Source: Phanerochaete sordida
Taxonomy: Eukaryota > Basidiomycota > Agaricomycetes > Polyporales > Phanerochaetaceae
Direction of reading: 5' to 3'
DNA length: 64,000 bases
Assembly: GCA_019973155.2 (NCBI GenBank)
Contig: BPQB01000108.1
Coordinates: forward strand, 1 to 64,000
Shown here: positions 1-11,700 of the stretch, piece by piece
Position numbering within the stretch: the first letter of the stretch is position 1
Layout: the number at the start of each line of letters is the position of its first letter
The notes under the pieces: generated by a model
What the model was told of the DNA's origin: nothing
The model's input: only the letters and a program-made list of their open reading frames with translations
Database searches by the model: none
Translations under genes and position numbers: made by a program

Positions 1-1475
1 CCTGGATTTTCACTCTAAGGTGGCCCGGCCTACGCCTCACACGGCTACGCTGGGTTCCTCGAGGTTGGTGTACGCCTCCGGGCTGCCGGCCGACCTGTCG
101 AACGGACTCGCAAGGTCCTTCGGCGGGGACCCCGAAGGAGGGGCGACTCCGGTCGCCCTGGGTGTGGGCTTCTTCGCAGCCTTCGGGACAAGTACCCTGC
201 GTGACCTTGGTCTGCAGGCGAAACCAACACACACCAAATATTCTCTCTAGCCTACCTCCATTAGATATAGTAGAGCTCCTTGAATACATCTGTTTTCCTC
301 CACCTGAATACGTGTGCGAGCTCGATGTGGGACCAGCGCGCGACTGAGCTCCCTCGCGCGCCAGCCGCTCTTGTCTTTCACCATCACCCACCGCGCTCTT
401 CTCTCGGCGACCACTACTCTGAGCCACGATTGATCCCTTTCTCGATGCTCCCAGGTCGCCCAGAATCCTGTTCCGTGGGCGTTCTCTACGACCTACACGT
501 GAAGATGACCTGCTAGCCGCAATACCCGCAGCCCAGCGGCGACGCCTACCAGACGGACACCGGCCCACATCTTCGACCTGTCCGTGCCTCGCAAAACCAG
601 GCGAGGGCACCCCTCGCCGAAGCAGCCAAGCGATAGCACATGCATAGCGGCGCGAGCGAGACGCGTGGTCGGACGTGGGCTGCTCGCTGCTCGCTGCTCG
701 CGGGCGGCGCGGGCGCGCACGAAGTTTTAGAACACCTAGGTCCTGTCGGCCGTCTACTGAGGTGCGTCTACAGACTGGCTGCAGCCGTGTACCTTCTCAA
801 TCGTTCACGCTCGCGATTTTCCACAGTTCCGCTGCTCTTCATTGGCCTCTGCGAGAACAGCTCTATACCAGCACGGCGACCGGCATACAGGAAGAGCAGA
901 CATCGTCCCCGAGTCTATTGCGGTGCTGCGCAGAGACGTATTGCCACACTCGTCAGCGTGGGCTGTGACCTCTGGTATACGGAGGGGATACGGGAGCCGC
1001 GGCCGTAGTCAGTGCGTTCTCGGTTCTATCGCTCACCCGTATGCCCGCTCATCTTTGGTCCTGACTCTCAGCGCATCACCACATGAGCGGCGAGACGAGT
1101 CTCTCGAAGTTAAAGCACGGAAATCAGGCGAACGTCCAGCAGCCGATGACGCAGAAGCACGACGGCCCGACGCGTAAGTCTGCGACTGCCCGACATGGAA
1201 CACTTGAAGCGCAAACGCAAAGCAAGAGGTTGAGGAGGCTGCGTCCATACTAGAGCATCAACTCCTAGATGTACCTAGATACAAAATTTGTCTCTCTGGC
1301 CGTACATACATCCCTGCAAAATGTAACAATAATATACTCGAAACTCGCAAATATCAGACGTCTCACGGGTACGACGCGACCGAACGCGAACTGCGTGTGA
1401 ATCCTTCCGAGACTTGCCGTGTACGGCTCGCTGAGTTGCTCAGATCTTTCGCAAAGACGGACCTGCACGTCTCGC
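1..1475 (+). repeat. Dispersed repeat R1, copy 1 (left end cut by window)
   Basis: The sequence aligns without large gaps to 18440-20700 apart from an 801-bp insertion there, and its first 240 bases also align to 48179-48420. Blocks shared by all three copies include the stretch around ACGCTGGGTTCCTCGAGG and a GC-rich hairpin-like section ending in CACACCAAATATT. Similarity to copy 2 is patchy beyond position 600 but is clear again near 1430-1470 (GATCTTTCGCAAAGACGGAC). No reading frame is conserved over the whole unit, and I do not recognise the repeat family. It could be part of an LTR, a SINE-like unit or a segmental duplication. Confidence 0.75.
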
Positions 1476-3114
1476 CACCGCCTAGCTAACGCTGCTGATG
1501 CAACTCTCGCACGGGCGCGATAATATGGTCTGCAGATAGCTCAGCAGATATTGGCATGCCATATGCTTGGAGACTTACTCCATTTGAATTACTTCGCGTA
1601 CGTCCCTATGCCCCCAGTTGGACTCAGTGGATCGTCGTCTCCTCACGACAAGGTAAACCCCGCCAATGGTGGGCCCGTCTCAAGCATAGAGACAGGCCAT
1701 CGTAAGCCATCTTCAGCGTCCCGCTAACGTTGTGTGTGAACCAGCTCAATTGTCTGGGAAGCCACGTCTGGAGATCGTCATTGCTTGACGAAGCAAGAAC
1801 AATGCAGGCGCCATGACGCATCGCCAACTTGCATTCAAAATGCGGACCACACGTCGCTCGGAGCGGGGGCAGTCTTAGCCGTGTCGCAAGCTGTGTTTTG
1901 GCGAGATATGTGCCTCGAGTAAGCTCTGATTGCCTAGCAAATGCTCCATACGTACCTCTGGTCTACCTCGCGCAGACATGGCTAGGGCGAAAGATGATGG
2001 AAAAGCAGCTGGGCTAGTTTGTTTTGTCGTACGATTACACGTACCATCTAACCAAAGCAAGAATTTCTGAATAGATAACAGCAGGAAAACGCGTAGAAAG
2101 CCGCACCTGAGCCGTTTATCTTGCCTCGCAGCGACGTGTTCGTCTGCTTCCACGCGGACCCGGCGGGGGCCCATGAGGCCTATGAGGCCGTTATCCTGGC
2201 CACATGAATTTAAATGTAATTGGAGACCAGGATATGCGGGACGAGTATGCCATACACGCATTTACTGAGCGGGATATGGTATGTCCCGCCGTGCTCCGCT
2301 TCGGACGGCCGGTACGCACTTGATACCACGCCAACCGTGCGGAACAGTCCTATATCATGCCACGTTGAGCCAGAGTAGTACAGCAAGAGCAATTACATAC
2401 ATTGATAGGCCATAGTCGAGAACAGCTGCGGCTGCACGACTCAGAAGCATCTGTCGAACCGCGTGGGGGTCACGTCCCCGGGCTTGCGCAGGTCTGTGTT
2501 CGCCGCATGGGCGGATATCTATGACACTCCATGACCATAAGCACAGACGGTCATTTCAAGCATAGACTGACGTACATCAGCTGACGCCAGGACCGTCGTA
2601 TACAAGACCTGGGCTTGCGGTGTTAGTGCAGCACTGCAGCTGAAAGAGGCGACGGTGGGGCAGGTCCGCCGCAGCACTTCGTTTCTGTGAAGCGGGACTT
2701 TTGAATGTATTCCGCGCGTACTCGCTCCAAGTAGCTCTGCATATGATCAAAGTTCCATTGTGTCAAGGGCCCGTGTGCGAGGAAGCGAAGGTGCGGGGAG
2801 TAGAAGACATCCCACACACGCACAGAACCTCGCTCTCGTTCGAGCAGTGGCTATATTTTATGCCTATAGATGTAAAGTAGGGGTGCACACTAGGAAAAAT
2901 TTGGAGCCACGTTTCAGCGCGCTGCGCTCATCATGAGCAGAGCGACGTACTCGCAAGAACCGCCGCCGGCTGCGCGGCCGCGAGTTTGCGGGCACGTCTT
3001 GCCATGGATTTTGTACTCGTCCTAATAAGAGCACTTGGTAGCGCAGAACGCAAAGAGAAGCCTAGAATATTTGTGTCGCACATTGGTTGAATTTGAGGGA
3101 GGGACGCTAGCGGA
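1476..3114. other. Stretch without a supported gene
   Basis: Only short open segments are present (for example 1624-1827 and 2623-2823 on the minus strand). None has an ATG start together with a domain or consistent splice sites. A run of similar short words (GAGGCCTATGAGGCC) occurs near 2176. Nothing else is recognisable. Confidence 0.4.
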
Positions 3115-3600
3115 CATTGTGGACGAACGAGAGTCGCGGTCGAAGCACGCGGGCAGCCAGACGCCCGTCCGGCCCTTTTCGGAAGGGCGCATCACCGACG
3201 ACGCCACGACGAGATCGATCGGGCCCGCACGGCGGTTCTTCCCTTCGCCCTGTCCACGACCACTCGGGACTCAGTCTCCAGGCTATCCACTCGCTGGAGA
3301 CTCACGCACATGACTTCCCCGGCACCACCTCCTCGTCGCCTTCAGGATGCAATCGCTACAAGCCAATCGCGCACGCCCAACTCCGCCTGGAGTCTCACCT
3401 GCAAACCCAAGAGACCCAACACGCAACGCCATCTCAGGCAGGCTTCCTGCCTTCCTGGACGTTCGTCCGTTCTGGATGTCCTGCGTCGAATGTTCTTGCG
3501 GCGCGCTGATCCTTGGTATCTCTTCAGTCCCACGCTTGTGCTTCTGCATGTCACTGCGGTTGCACAGCGGTGCAGGAAGTCCGTGGATGCCACGCTGCAC
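3115..3600 (+). repeat. Dispersed repeat R2, copy A
   Basis: This block aligns to 52198-52710 on the same strand. An 82-bp core (3185-3266 against 52274-52355) differs at about one position, while the flanks are much more diverged. A second patch of similarity covers GCGCTGATC and CAGTCCCACGCTTG near 3506 and 3535. No protein family is recognisable in any frame. Confidence 0.7.
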
Positions 3601-4461
3601 GCTGCACGAGCAGTCTACTCTTCCATGAAACCAGAGCTGGTATGCCCCAACCCTCTAGACTGTAATCTCACGCCGGCCGCTGACGCTCTGCAGACTGAAC
3701 ACGTACAGCCCCGAAGTGCTGCTCCGCGGTCAACGCTTCGGTATAGAGCACGGGCATACGGAGACAGCAGTCTAACTTCCCGGCAGGAGCTTCTATTCCA
3801 GCGCTGAGCGCAAACGGGGCACAAGGTGAACGCAGAAATCGCCGTTTACAGCCAGCCCTGCTTGCCTCCAGCTTCTCCCTGCATTTTGTGGCCGCCGTAC
3901 GTCCTTCTTCGCCCGACTTTGATTCGTGCTGATTCACTGCAGAAATTCGCCCTGGCACACATCACCCGGTTCTGCTTTGGAACCTGCATTGGCCGCCGAG
4001 GCCGGCGTACATGTCGCTGGCACACGTCGGTTGAGCGGGACGCGTAGGGAGTCGGACAATGCGATATAGCGTTCAGGCCAACACTTCCTGGTCCTTTACA
4101 TATTGATATCAAATATGTCCCTTCAGGTGTAGCGACCCTGTCGCCGTCCGACACTCTCCTATTGGCTCACGATCGTGGCTGGTGTGTCCTAGTGGAAGTC
4201 TGTGCACTTAGCCTTGGGCGTGGCAGTGACGCGCGCCCCAACTCTCACCACTCCGGACAGATAATGGCCCGTGGGCCCAATCTCAGGTGTCTACCGACAT
4301 CTGTTAAACTCGCCGCGCTGCAGGCAAACGACAATTTGCGCAGCTGCATCGACGACGCACAATCGAGCGCAGTGCCATTGCAAGTGAGCCCCATCCAAGC
4401 CTTGATTTACGATACTGTTTTGGGCGAGGACATTAGGGCTTCTGCTGTGGGCGTGCGTTCA

Positions 4462-4601
4462 TGATCAGACGTACGTCGTGGATCCGCTGGTATCTATACG
4501 CGCATGCTCACCCTCATTCAAGGCCACTCGGTGATCAGACGTACGTCGTGGATCCGCTTGTATCTATACGCGCATGCTCACCCTCATTCAAGGCCACTCG
4601 G
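4462..4601 (+). repeat. 70-bp tandem duplication (two units)
   Basis: Two head-to-tail 70-bp units, 4462-4531 and 4532-4601, differ at one position (CCGCTGG against CCGCTTG). Each contains GTACGTCGTGGATCCGCT and CGCATGCTCACCCTC. The near identity indicates a recent local duplication. It lies outside any supported gene. Confidence 0.9.
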
Positions 4602-5027
4602 TTCGGAAGACGGCCGTTCCTTACATCGCTCAGGTTACTTCAGTTCAAGGGTACGTGCAGTCTCGAGCTTGCTCCTCGCTGAGGTGCTCAGCGCGGCCCG
4701 AACTACGCTAGGAGTGACCAACACTGCCCTTCGAAAGCCTGGATCTCCGAAGGATACGTTGGAATTGACGGCATTATATCTGGACTACTTGCAGAAGTGG
4801 CAGCACAGCGGCGATCATAGTTAATGGCCAAGCTTACAGGTACGTCAGATCGCTCTGCGGTCCGTCCAGCTCACTGATTCTCATTTCCTAGCATACTACC
4901 TCCAAGCAACACCGGGGAGGCGGACATGCTGCTGAAACTCTCTTCACCCCAGACCTCGCGCGGGACGGACACCACGGCGGGGTGTGCCATATTCGATCTG
5001 TACGCTAGCCCTTATGTACCGCGGTTT

Positions 5028-5394
5028 TCATGAACTCAGCGATGCTTGAGCAGCCTCATCTGCCTGCTTTGCGCCGAGACTAGCCGTGGAGCGTTCGTCG
5101 TACCACAGGTCCATCGAGAATTTCTCACACGGTCCTCGGCCGCATAGCTCCTTCTCAATCTGGCTTTCTGTCAATAGCAAGGCGTAGACCGCGGGCTTCC
5201 ATTCCTGCGGCAAAGCGGAGTCCTCCTCACATGCTCGGTATCCCGCCTTCAGATCGCATACACGGGTATGCTTCGATCCAGATGGGTACTACAAGCCTCT
5301 TGTTGTCGTTGTAGCGATGTAGACTGACTTTGCAGAATGCTGTTCGAAGTCGTCGCGCTTGGAACACCTTCCGCTGCCACGCAAGCTTAATCAT
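5028..5394 (-). CDS. Small two-exon hypothetical protein
   Basis: I do not recognise the product. The model starts at the ATG at 5394, runs to 5329, skips an intron at 5289-5328 (GTCAGT donor, TTGTAG acceptor) and continues in phase from 5288 to a stop at 5028, giving 108 residues. Exon 2 reads like a soluble, charged protein, with segments such as LPQEWKPAVYALLLTESQIE and MDLWYDERS, and no membrane segment. The intron is only 40 bp, which is short for this genome, so the 5' exon is less sure than exon 2. The frame stays open upstream of the ATG, so this could be the last part of a longer or broken gene. Confidence 0.4.
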
Positions 5395-5429
5395 GCCGGA
5401 TGTTTGATTGGCCTGACCGCCCGTTTTTG

Positions 5430-7690
5430 CAACCTCCGGATTTCAGCGCACACCATGCCAAGCGGCCTCAGACTCTCTGGTACGTGTGTTGTTTGTGATA
5501 GTATTGCGTCTAGCTCTGACAGTGGTTCCTTCAGTGCATCGCGTCATTCAGCTTGGTGGCCTGCCGTCAAAGCTGCGCCGCGCCGCTGTTCCAGCGGGTA
5601 CACAGCACGAATGGAGACATTCCTCATACTGTCACGCTGTAGACCACGGGATGACGCACGTGAGCTTTATGGTGGGGATCCAGATGCGGGAAAGTGGCTG
5701 TGGCCGCCCGCGCTGATAGCCCGAGTCAGTCCCACCACAATTGGTACGTTTCCGCCCTCACATCGTCATAGCTACAAGAGCCTAACGTGACGTAGTAGAG
5801 CGGTTTGCCCTCAGAGCTAGAAACCACTGCTGCTGCTAGAGAACCTAAGACGTGATGTGCTGCCAGAGCTGCTGTCGATACCCTGACCTCCATCTGGCGG
5901 CACCGCGCGTTCCACGGCGCGCGACGTTCAAATTGCTGAGACGGTCACCGACTTCCCCTCGCCGTTCAGTCCTTTTGGGCACGTGCGAGCTCGCTATCAG
6001 GTCTGCACGTCTCGTGTTCTATTACAGCTTGCTCGCTGACTCAGCTCTGCAGGCTGCTGAAGCGCGCTCTCGCTGCTCGCACAGCCTCTTCTCAAGCACG
6101 CCATCGTCCTTAGGGAGAGCTCGGTACGTCTGACAGAGCTCCTACTAGCTAGTGTCCGATTCTGACAGAGGTGTTTGACGCAATAGTGTGCGTCTCATCT
6201 TCGCACCTTGCCTTTGTGCGCATGACCTGTCAGGTGCGAAGGGCGCTTTTCTACCGGCCCCTTCCCGTCTGACTTCATTTATCCTGCAGACCGTCCGAAC
6301 GATCTATGAGGTGTCTTCGGCACTCACGGCTCTTATTTTCCCCAGTTTCCGCTATGGCGACTGGCCTGCTCGGGGTTCGGGATATGTTGACCCGTCCTCT
6401 CGCGCCCACTGTGGTCTCCACTGTCCCTCACTACACGCGTTATTGCCCCACAGGCACTCTCTAAACTAGGCTTCGCGATCGTCCCCGCCGTCGTCACAAC
6501 CCTGTCAAACCCGCAGCGACACTGCTGGCGGCCTCTACATATCCCCGAGTTGTCGCCAGGCCCAGTCCGGCACCAACCGTGCGCACAGCACCACCGCAGG
6601 TTAACGGTTCCGACTTCAATGTCAAGCATAGGAGGCCTTCGGCGCTCTTGAGACAACCGAAAGCTGATGCATGATGTATCGATGCCGTAGCGGTTCGCGC
6701 ACACCATTACACACCGTGCACAGACAGCAAGTATACTGCCAGCGTGCCGTGTCATGCCGCGGAGATGCTCATATACATGCTCAATCCCTCTGTTTAGACC
6801 ACATCATAGCCTCGGTGTCCGGTCCGTGTACATTCTCGCCATGCGGTCCACGTACTGTCTCGGGGCCAACGTGTACCGTTAAATTCCACGACGCTCTTCT
6901 CAGAGCTCGCAATCGAGGCCTGATGGGAGGTCGCCTGGGTCTCATGCTATTACGTCGCTTCTGTTGCAAACTGTACATATACTGTGGGCTTTACTTCGCT
7001 ATGTTGGTTGCTCGTGAACTCAGATTTTGTTCTTGAACCCAGGCCGCGCCACCTACTCTCTGTATCCAATTTACACTCCGTCGTGTCTGACCACATCGTG
7101 ACGCTGCATTCCGCCACGTCCCGCCACGTTCCACGATGAGAGCAGCTATGGAAGACGATTCACAAGATTTCAGAGGGACGCTCAGACATTGGCGTCGAGC
7201 GCGAGTAGTTCCTGCGGCACCGCCTTGGGCTGCCTGATCGGATGCAGTACGACCGCCTCGCCTGCATCATTAAGTGGGTCTTCAAGTGCTGTCTCGTCTT
7301 GGATCTCCTCGTACTAATCTACTTGCGGATTTCGTTGATTGCTGCAATGCCACAGTCCTCACGTTGTGCTCTGTGTCGTGTGTGCCCTGCGGTGGTGGCC
7401 TGCTCGTCGTGACGCCTCGTCACGGTCACCTGTTGCTTGGGCGACGCTCCGCCCGCGCACACCTTCTCCTTCAACTTGTTCCCCGACTCCTGCAGCTTGC
7501 CGCTCTCCGGCCAGATACCCTATTTGAAACGCTTCACGGACCGTGGTATCTTCAAGTCGTACCCTTGCCTGAAAGATTCATACGCGAAATTGTACGTCTA
7601 TGCAGGTCTCCGTGCCCAACCTTTGACAAACATTTCCAGGTGCACGCTCTCTAGCCTCCATCCCTTCATACCACACCCTTTCGTTTTATT
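5430..7690. other. Stretch without a supported gene
   Basis: Six-frame reading shows only short or overlapping open segments with no domain, no consistent exon chain and no repeat shared with the rest of the window. The last few hundred bases are the 5' flank of BTB gene 1 and carry pyrimidine-rich tracts near 7640-7690. Confidence 0.4.
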
Positions 7691-7694
7691 GGCC

Positions 7695-8739
7695 ATGACA
7701 TCGTTCGCCGATCGTTGCGGCCCCGCACCGTTCAACGTCATCACCGACAAGCACAACGTCCTCATCGCCGCCGCCGACGGTACTCTGTTTCCAGCCACCA
7801 TGGAGATTCCCGGGGACGCGTCTCCCGTACTCTGGGAGAACTACCAAGAGCTCCTCGCTTCACCTGAAACGATCTCCTACTGTGATGGCCTTCCTATCCT
7901 GCCCACGAAAGACGCGCCCTATGTCGTCTTCCATGTCCTCGGCGTCTGTATGCCTGGACCGTACAGGATCGGAGCTGTGGACGCCGTGAGGATCTTTACC
8001 ATCGTCAAGGCGCTCCTACGATACCGCGTCCGTGGGGTGCTGGGCTCCCGCTACTTCGCTCAACTGCTCCGAGTTGATACTCCCGAAGATGCCCTCCAGG
8101 CCTACGCTCTGACGCTTTCGCACTTCTGGGCAGAGGGGATGCGAATCACCGCTGAAGCCTGTCTGCGTGTCAAAGCCGTCACTGTCTATAACGACATACA
8201 TACACACCCCGCATTCAACGATACTATCCAAATTCTCGACCCAGGCCGACTCGTCAAGTTTCGAGGAGCTCGCGTAGATGCAATGACGGCGCTCTTCAAG
8301 GGCGTCGCCGGACGCCGCTCGCTGCTGTGGCTTCAGCAGTTCGACTTAGCCTTCTTCGAATGCACTCACAGTCCGCGCAAGCATCACTTTGTCGTCAACA
8401 ACCGTTTCGACTCCGTCTGCGCTCCAACGTGGTTTGTCGATCTTTGCGACGCCCTATGTACCGCACTCCGGGAAGTACCAGTTCCGGAGACGGTGGAGGG
8501 GTTCTGCATTCCGCCGACGTTGAAGAAGGAGTTCTGCAAGCCTTGTGGACATCGATTGAGGGGGGACCTGAAGCGCTTCATGACCGACCTCAAAGCAGAG
8601 GCCGAGAAGGTTAAAACCCGGGTGAGCCTTGTCTTTTCGTTGTGCGAGTTAACCACAAGCTAACGGGCCTCTGAAGATCCAACTCGACACGACATTCGCA
8701 CCAGACGTTGTCGCACTGTTTCTAGCGAGGCAAAAGTAG
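7695..8739 (+). CDS. BTB/POZ-domain protein, paralogue 1
   Basis: Fungal BTB/POZ protein of 329 residues in two exons: 7695-8621 and 8677-8739, with a 55-bp intron (GTGAGC donor, CTGAAG acceptor, phase 0). BTB domains mediate dimerisation or docking to partners such as cullin 3; the partner here is unknown. The BTB core is roughly residues 18-120 (VLIAAADGTLFPA followed by a helical part). The C-terminal half has features shared with the two paralogues in this window: FFECTH (C223, H225), WFVDLC (C251) and FCKPC (C281, C284). I chose the ATG at 7695 because the protein aligns from there with paralogue 2 (CGPAPFNVIT in both). The frame is open further upstream, so an N-terminal extension is possible. 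There is no signal peptide or membrane helix. Confidence 0.85.
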
Positions 8740-11700
8740 GGTATGGAGTGAATGGTGATCAACGGACGAGTCTTGAATGGAACACAGCCCTTTTATCGCA
8801 GCCTCTCCGAGATCCTCTGGCTGCATACACCCGAGTGTACTCCTCTATTTCTGCATCCAATCGACATTTAGCAGTCATGAAGGCGCATGCCACGATCAGA
8901 GTGCTGCCAGCTTTATGCCTTGCAAGCCCAACACGAACACGCTGTGCCTAGGTGCTGCGGAAAGTCGCGAATGTCTTAGCACGCATATCCCCAGGATCGC
9001 TAACAGAAAACGTATCCTCTGCCGGAGGTCAGTCGCCTCAGCGCCGGTAAGATGCTGCAATCTTGTGTATCAAAAGGTAACAATCTACCGAGAGGTCCGT
9101 AGCGAGAGCCACAACAAAACAGTCAGCGAAGCGCGCGTGAAGCCCGAGGAAACCTGTGCGCCGGTCCTCTTCACAGGCGTCCCCGCAGTAGTCCACGCCT
9201 CTCGCGTTCCGGCTAATCCTTCATCTTGGGACGGCGGCCTCTTGGACTGGCACCGTCTCCTCATTCTCGTCGGAGTCATCGTCCACGCCATGATCGTCAT
9301 CCACGACGTCCTCGTCATGTTGATCGGTGAGCCCGGCGTTGTCTGAACGCAAACGGGGTACGCGCGATCGACTGAGCCAGTCGTAATGCTTGACACGATG
9401 GCCCTCTCGCGTGTACGTCTCCCGAGTGCGGCCGCTGGCCTGAGGAGGCGAAGATGCGAGACTGCTGCATGTACGCAGGCGCGGGACGCGCGCGTACGGG
9501 GCCCAAAGTCATCGACCATAGACGAGGGATGAAGACGGCCCGAACCGTTCCTGCCCATGGCTGGCACTGCACCCGTGCGCTGAGATGGCAGAATGGAACC
9601 ATACGAAAGGAGCTGGGCGGAAACGGGATGGGTGAGGGGAGGAGCTTGATCCTGGGGCGGTCGCCGATTTCATGCGCAGCAATCGAGCAGCGCGATACTC
9701 GCTGAAGAACGCGACCCTACGGTCCCGTAGAGACTCAACCATGGCGGCCGCACAATGGAGCACGCCGATTGGCATAGAAAGGACTGGGTCGAGTACGTCG
9801 TCCATAACTGGTGAAGAAGCCAGGCCTAGTACGTCCAGCAGCAAGCAGGCGCCGGCGCGCGTTCCATGGGCATGCAGAGTTTAATGAGCGAGCGATGGAG
9901 GAGATGCGGGTGTTGATTCGCTGAGAGACCTATTCGTCTGTCCGTCATTGCGCACGCCGGATAGCCGGCAAGGTGTCCTGATTGATGGCCGCCTTGAGTT
10001 GCTGGCTGCGAGCCGCGATTTGACGGCCGGTACGAAGAGACGAGCAGCGCATATTGACAGGCTGAACGCGGTGGGTCTCAACGCGGCGCAGGAATAGGAC
10101 GTGCACGCTTAGGCGAGCCTGTCTCAAGGTGGTACAATCGATAGACATGGCCCGGGTGTCAGCGCAGCCAGGCCTTCCCAGCGGAATGGTTCAGCGGCGC
10201 AGGCAATGGAGTAGATCGGAGGTGCGAATGGCAGCGCGAAGAACCGCGTCGGAGTGTAGATGACCGGCAATGCCGCAGACAGAGGTGTCAATTGTAATCG
10301 AGGTCGCTGTGGAAGTCGCCGCAAGGATGACCGAGTGCACTGATGCTGCGCGTGTTCCATCATGGAGCCCCACTGTGTCCGGGAGCGACTCTTGCGAGTG
10401 TGCTCCGCTTCGTGCGCGGCCCTATAAACGATCTAGGTCAGTACATAGGCATGGCCGAAGCAGCTTCGTTGGCGTACCTCGTAGGTCTCCGATGTTACAC
10501 CACTAGCCACGCTGTTCTGTCGTCGTAGGCTGCGACTTCAGCCGCGCATCGTATGCGAGTGGATGCTGATGTGCCCCCGACAGAGGGCGAGTCGGTTCAG
10601 GTCCAAGGAAAATGCCACCTCGGCTCAAACGCATCCCCAGCTTTGCGAAGATGGCCTTGTGCGGGGCCTCATCGGACACGCGTATTCTGTGGAAGCAATC
10701 GCCGACAAAGGGCGCTGACAGCGGGTGTCTTGAGGTCGGCGGATACAGTACTGAATTTGGTGGAGGCGGCGGATCACCGTGACAGGGAACTTGACATAGC
10801 TGCGAGACACTTGTCAGAGCTCGCATGACGTCTCTGCTAAGATATGGAGCTTACCTGTGTCACGACGCATGTAGCAATAACGCGATGCTGGAGCTAGAAG
10901 ATCATCAGCACAGATACACGATCACATAGGATGCACTCGCACCAGCAGAACGGCAGGCGCAGCGACGAGCCTGAGCTCGACACGGAGTGGCCCAACGCGA
11001 AGGGGAGACATGCCGGGAGGCCGAGGTACGCCGAGCTCAGCACGAAGCGCCGCGCGAGCGCGAGCGCATACCGGTCATGCGAGCTCGTGACCGCGGATGT
11101 TCTCGCCCAACGATGTCAGCGAGCAGCCGCTCGCCGAGCGAGGCGCCGTTGAGATGGAGTGTGTCCGGGATGAGACCGCCATTTGAGTACATTAAGGCTC
11201 GCGGGCCGCGATGGTGGAAGCGGCGCGCTGCACGCGTTTGGCGCGCCGGCCTCGAAGCTACCCGTCGCGTGGTGAATGCGCCTCAAGTTCTTCGTTCTTC
11301 TTGGTCTCGACCTTCGTCTTCTTGTTCTTCGCCTGGAGCGGCACGTGGGTACAGTTCGAACCGGCATTACCGCCTTTTGGCCACCGGGCGTAGCCAACGT
11401 TCGCGAAGCCATTGATGTGTGCCATCGCATGCTCTTCACTGCGCGGAGGGCGATGGGACCGTCCGACTCTGCAGGTAGCTTCAGCGCCATCCAGTACGTG
11501 AAGAATGCGTTTGCGCAGCCTGTGAAGCTGGTGGCGGTGGAAAGGATTGAGATAGGCCTCAGGGCACCGCCGAGAGGTTCGTCGGCTGAGGTGGAGGAAA
11601 GAAGACCCGAGAATCGGAGGGAGGTCCTTGGGCGGGACGACTAGAGGTTGGTCCTAAAACACAGGCTGATGCACGCTCGTTATCTTTACAAGACTCTGGT

